A stretch of 39,537 nt of DNA from Nitrospirota bacterium (lineage in GTDB: Bacteria; Nitrospirota; Thermodesulfovibrionia; UBA6902). The stretch lies in the NCBI GenBank assembly GCA_016222905.1, contig JACRPZ010000066.1:1-39537 (forward strand), in the 5' to 3' direction. The translations under genes were made by a program, and so were the position numbers. This document shows, piece after piece, positions 39,032-39,537 of the stretch; within the stretch, counting starts at the first letter, position 1, and each line of letters starts with the position of its first letter. A model generated the notes under the pieces. It worked only from the letters and a program-made list of their open reading frames with translations. It searched no databases and had not been told where the DNA came from.

Positions 39032-39060
39032 CTTATACCACAAAAAATACCCACTTGCAA
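39032..39060 (-). promoter_or_regulatory. Candidate rpoD promoter overlapping the rRNA terminator
   Basis: On the minus strand TTGCAA (39055-39060), 17-nt spacer and TATAAG (39032-39037). The -35 falls in the centre of the terminator palindrome and the T-run lies in the spacer. It would give a leader of about 27 nt for rpoD. The match is moderate. Confidence 0.35.
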
Positions 39061-39067
39061 GTGGGTA
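39042..39067 (-). terminator. Rho-independent terminator after the rRNA operon
   Basis: A perfect 20-nt palindrome (TACCCACTTGCAAGTGGGTA, 39048-39067) followed on the minus strand by a run of six T. It is 76 nt beyond the 23S rRNA 3' end and 49 nt before the rpoD ATG. It fits a strong intrinsic terminator for the minus-strand rRNA transcript. Having 10 bp with no fixed loop, it would pinch to a 4-nt loop in RNA. Confidence 0.88.
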
Positions 39068-39143
39068 CTCTTTAGCGCTTGAATAATAATGTATATTCTT
39101 TGCAGTTATAACATCTTTGACAACCGTTGGATGAAGAGTAAAG

Positions 39144-39537
<394 letters not shown>

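Overview
The window reads as chromosomal, mostly housekeeping DNA from a Gram-negative bacterium. A kdsB gene implies Kdo-containing lipopolysaccharide, and several proteins carry Sec signal peptides. GC content is moderate by eye. Gene content and gene order (a radical SAM/DUF2344 fusion overlapping rng, rplM-rpsI followed by argC-argJ, and kdsB-pyrG-eno-ftsB) suggest Nitrospirota (Thermodesulfovibrionia-like) or a deltaproteobacterial relative. That placement is an inference; the partial 23S rRNA at the right end is the best sequence to test it with.

Layout. 1-500: an AT-rich stretch with one small membrane protein. 500-3392 (minus): gltX and tilS, both acting on tRNA. 3458-5571 (plus): lysA and dapF, last steps of meso-diaminopimelate/lysine synthesis, overlapping by 4 nt. 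5587-10094 (minus): a TPR protein, htpG, an exported cyclophilin and a secreted protein of unknown function. 10095-10542: a gene-free gap with a (GTGA)10 microsatellite. 10543-17267 (plus): radical SAM/DUF2344 protein, rng (RNase G), larE, a GlcF/LutA-type iron-sulfur protein and two small Cys-rich proteins. 17249-21747 (minus): an exported CapA-like protein, an exported YARHG-DUF3160 protein and queD. 21936-28183 (minus): a tight cluster kdsB-pyrG-eno-ftsB-GH57. 28282-29328 (plus): a second PP-loop thiolase-like enzyme. 29416-32735 (minus): a small hypothetical, cspA, hisF, hisA and a PAS-GGDEF diguanylate cyclase. 33136-37529 (plus): rplM, rpsI, argC, argJ and a LysM protein. 37562-38998 (minus): rpoD. 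39144-39537 (minus): the 3' end of 23S rRNA, followed by a strong terminator and no 5S gene.

The coding genes are mostly familiar. The less ordinary signals are: a leader hairpin with a U-tract upstream of cspA and a second hairpin just after it; a HisF with about 28 extra residues in one loop; a four-run G-quadruplex motif inside dapF; decayed intergenic repeat elements at 15390-15485 and 21793-21928; the GTGA microsatellite; a diguanylate cyclase overlapping hisA; a pair of exported proteins (CapA-like and DUF3160) of unknown role; and a 23S end without a linked 5S. I found no CRISPR array, complete mobile element, phage module or defence system, and no tRNA gene. No whole new multi-gene system is evident.
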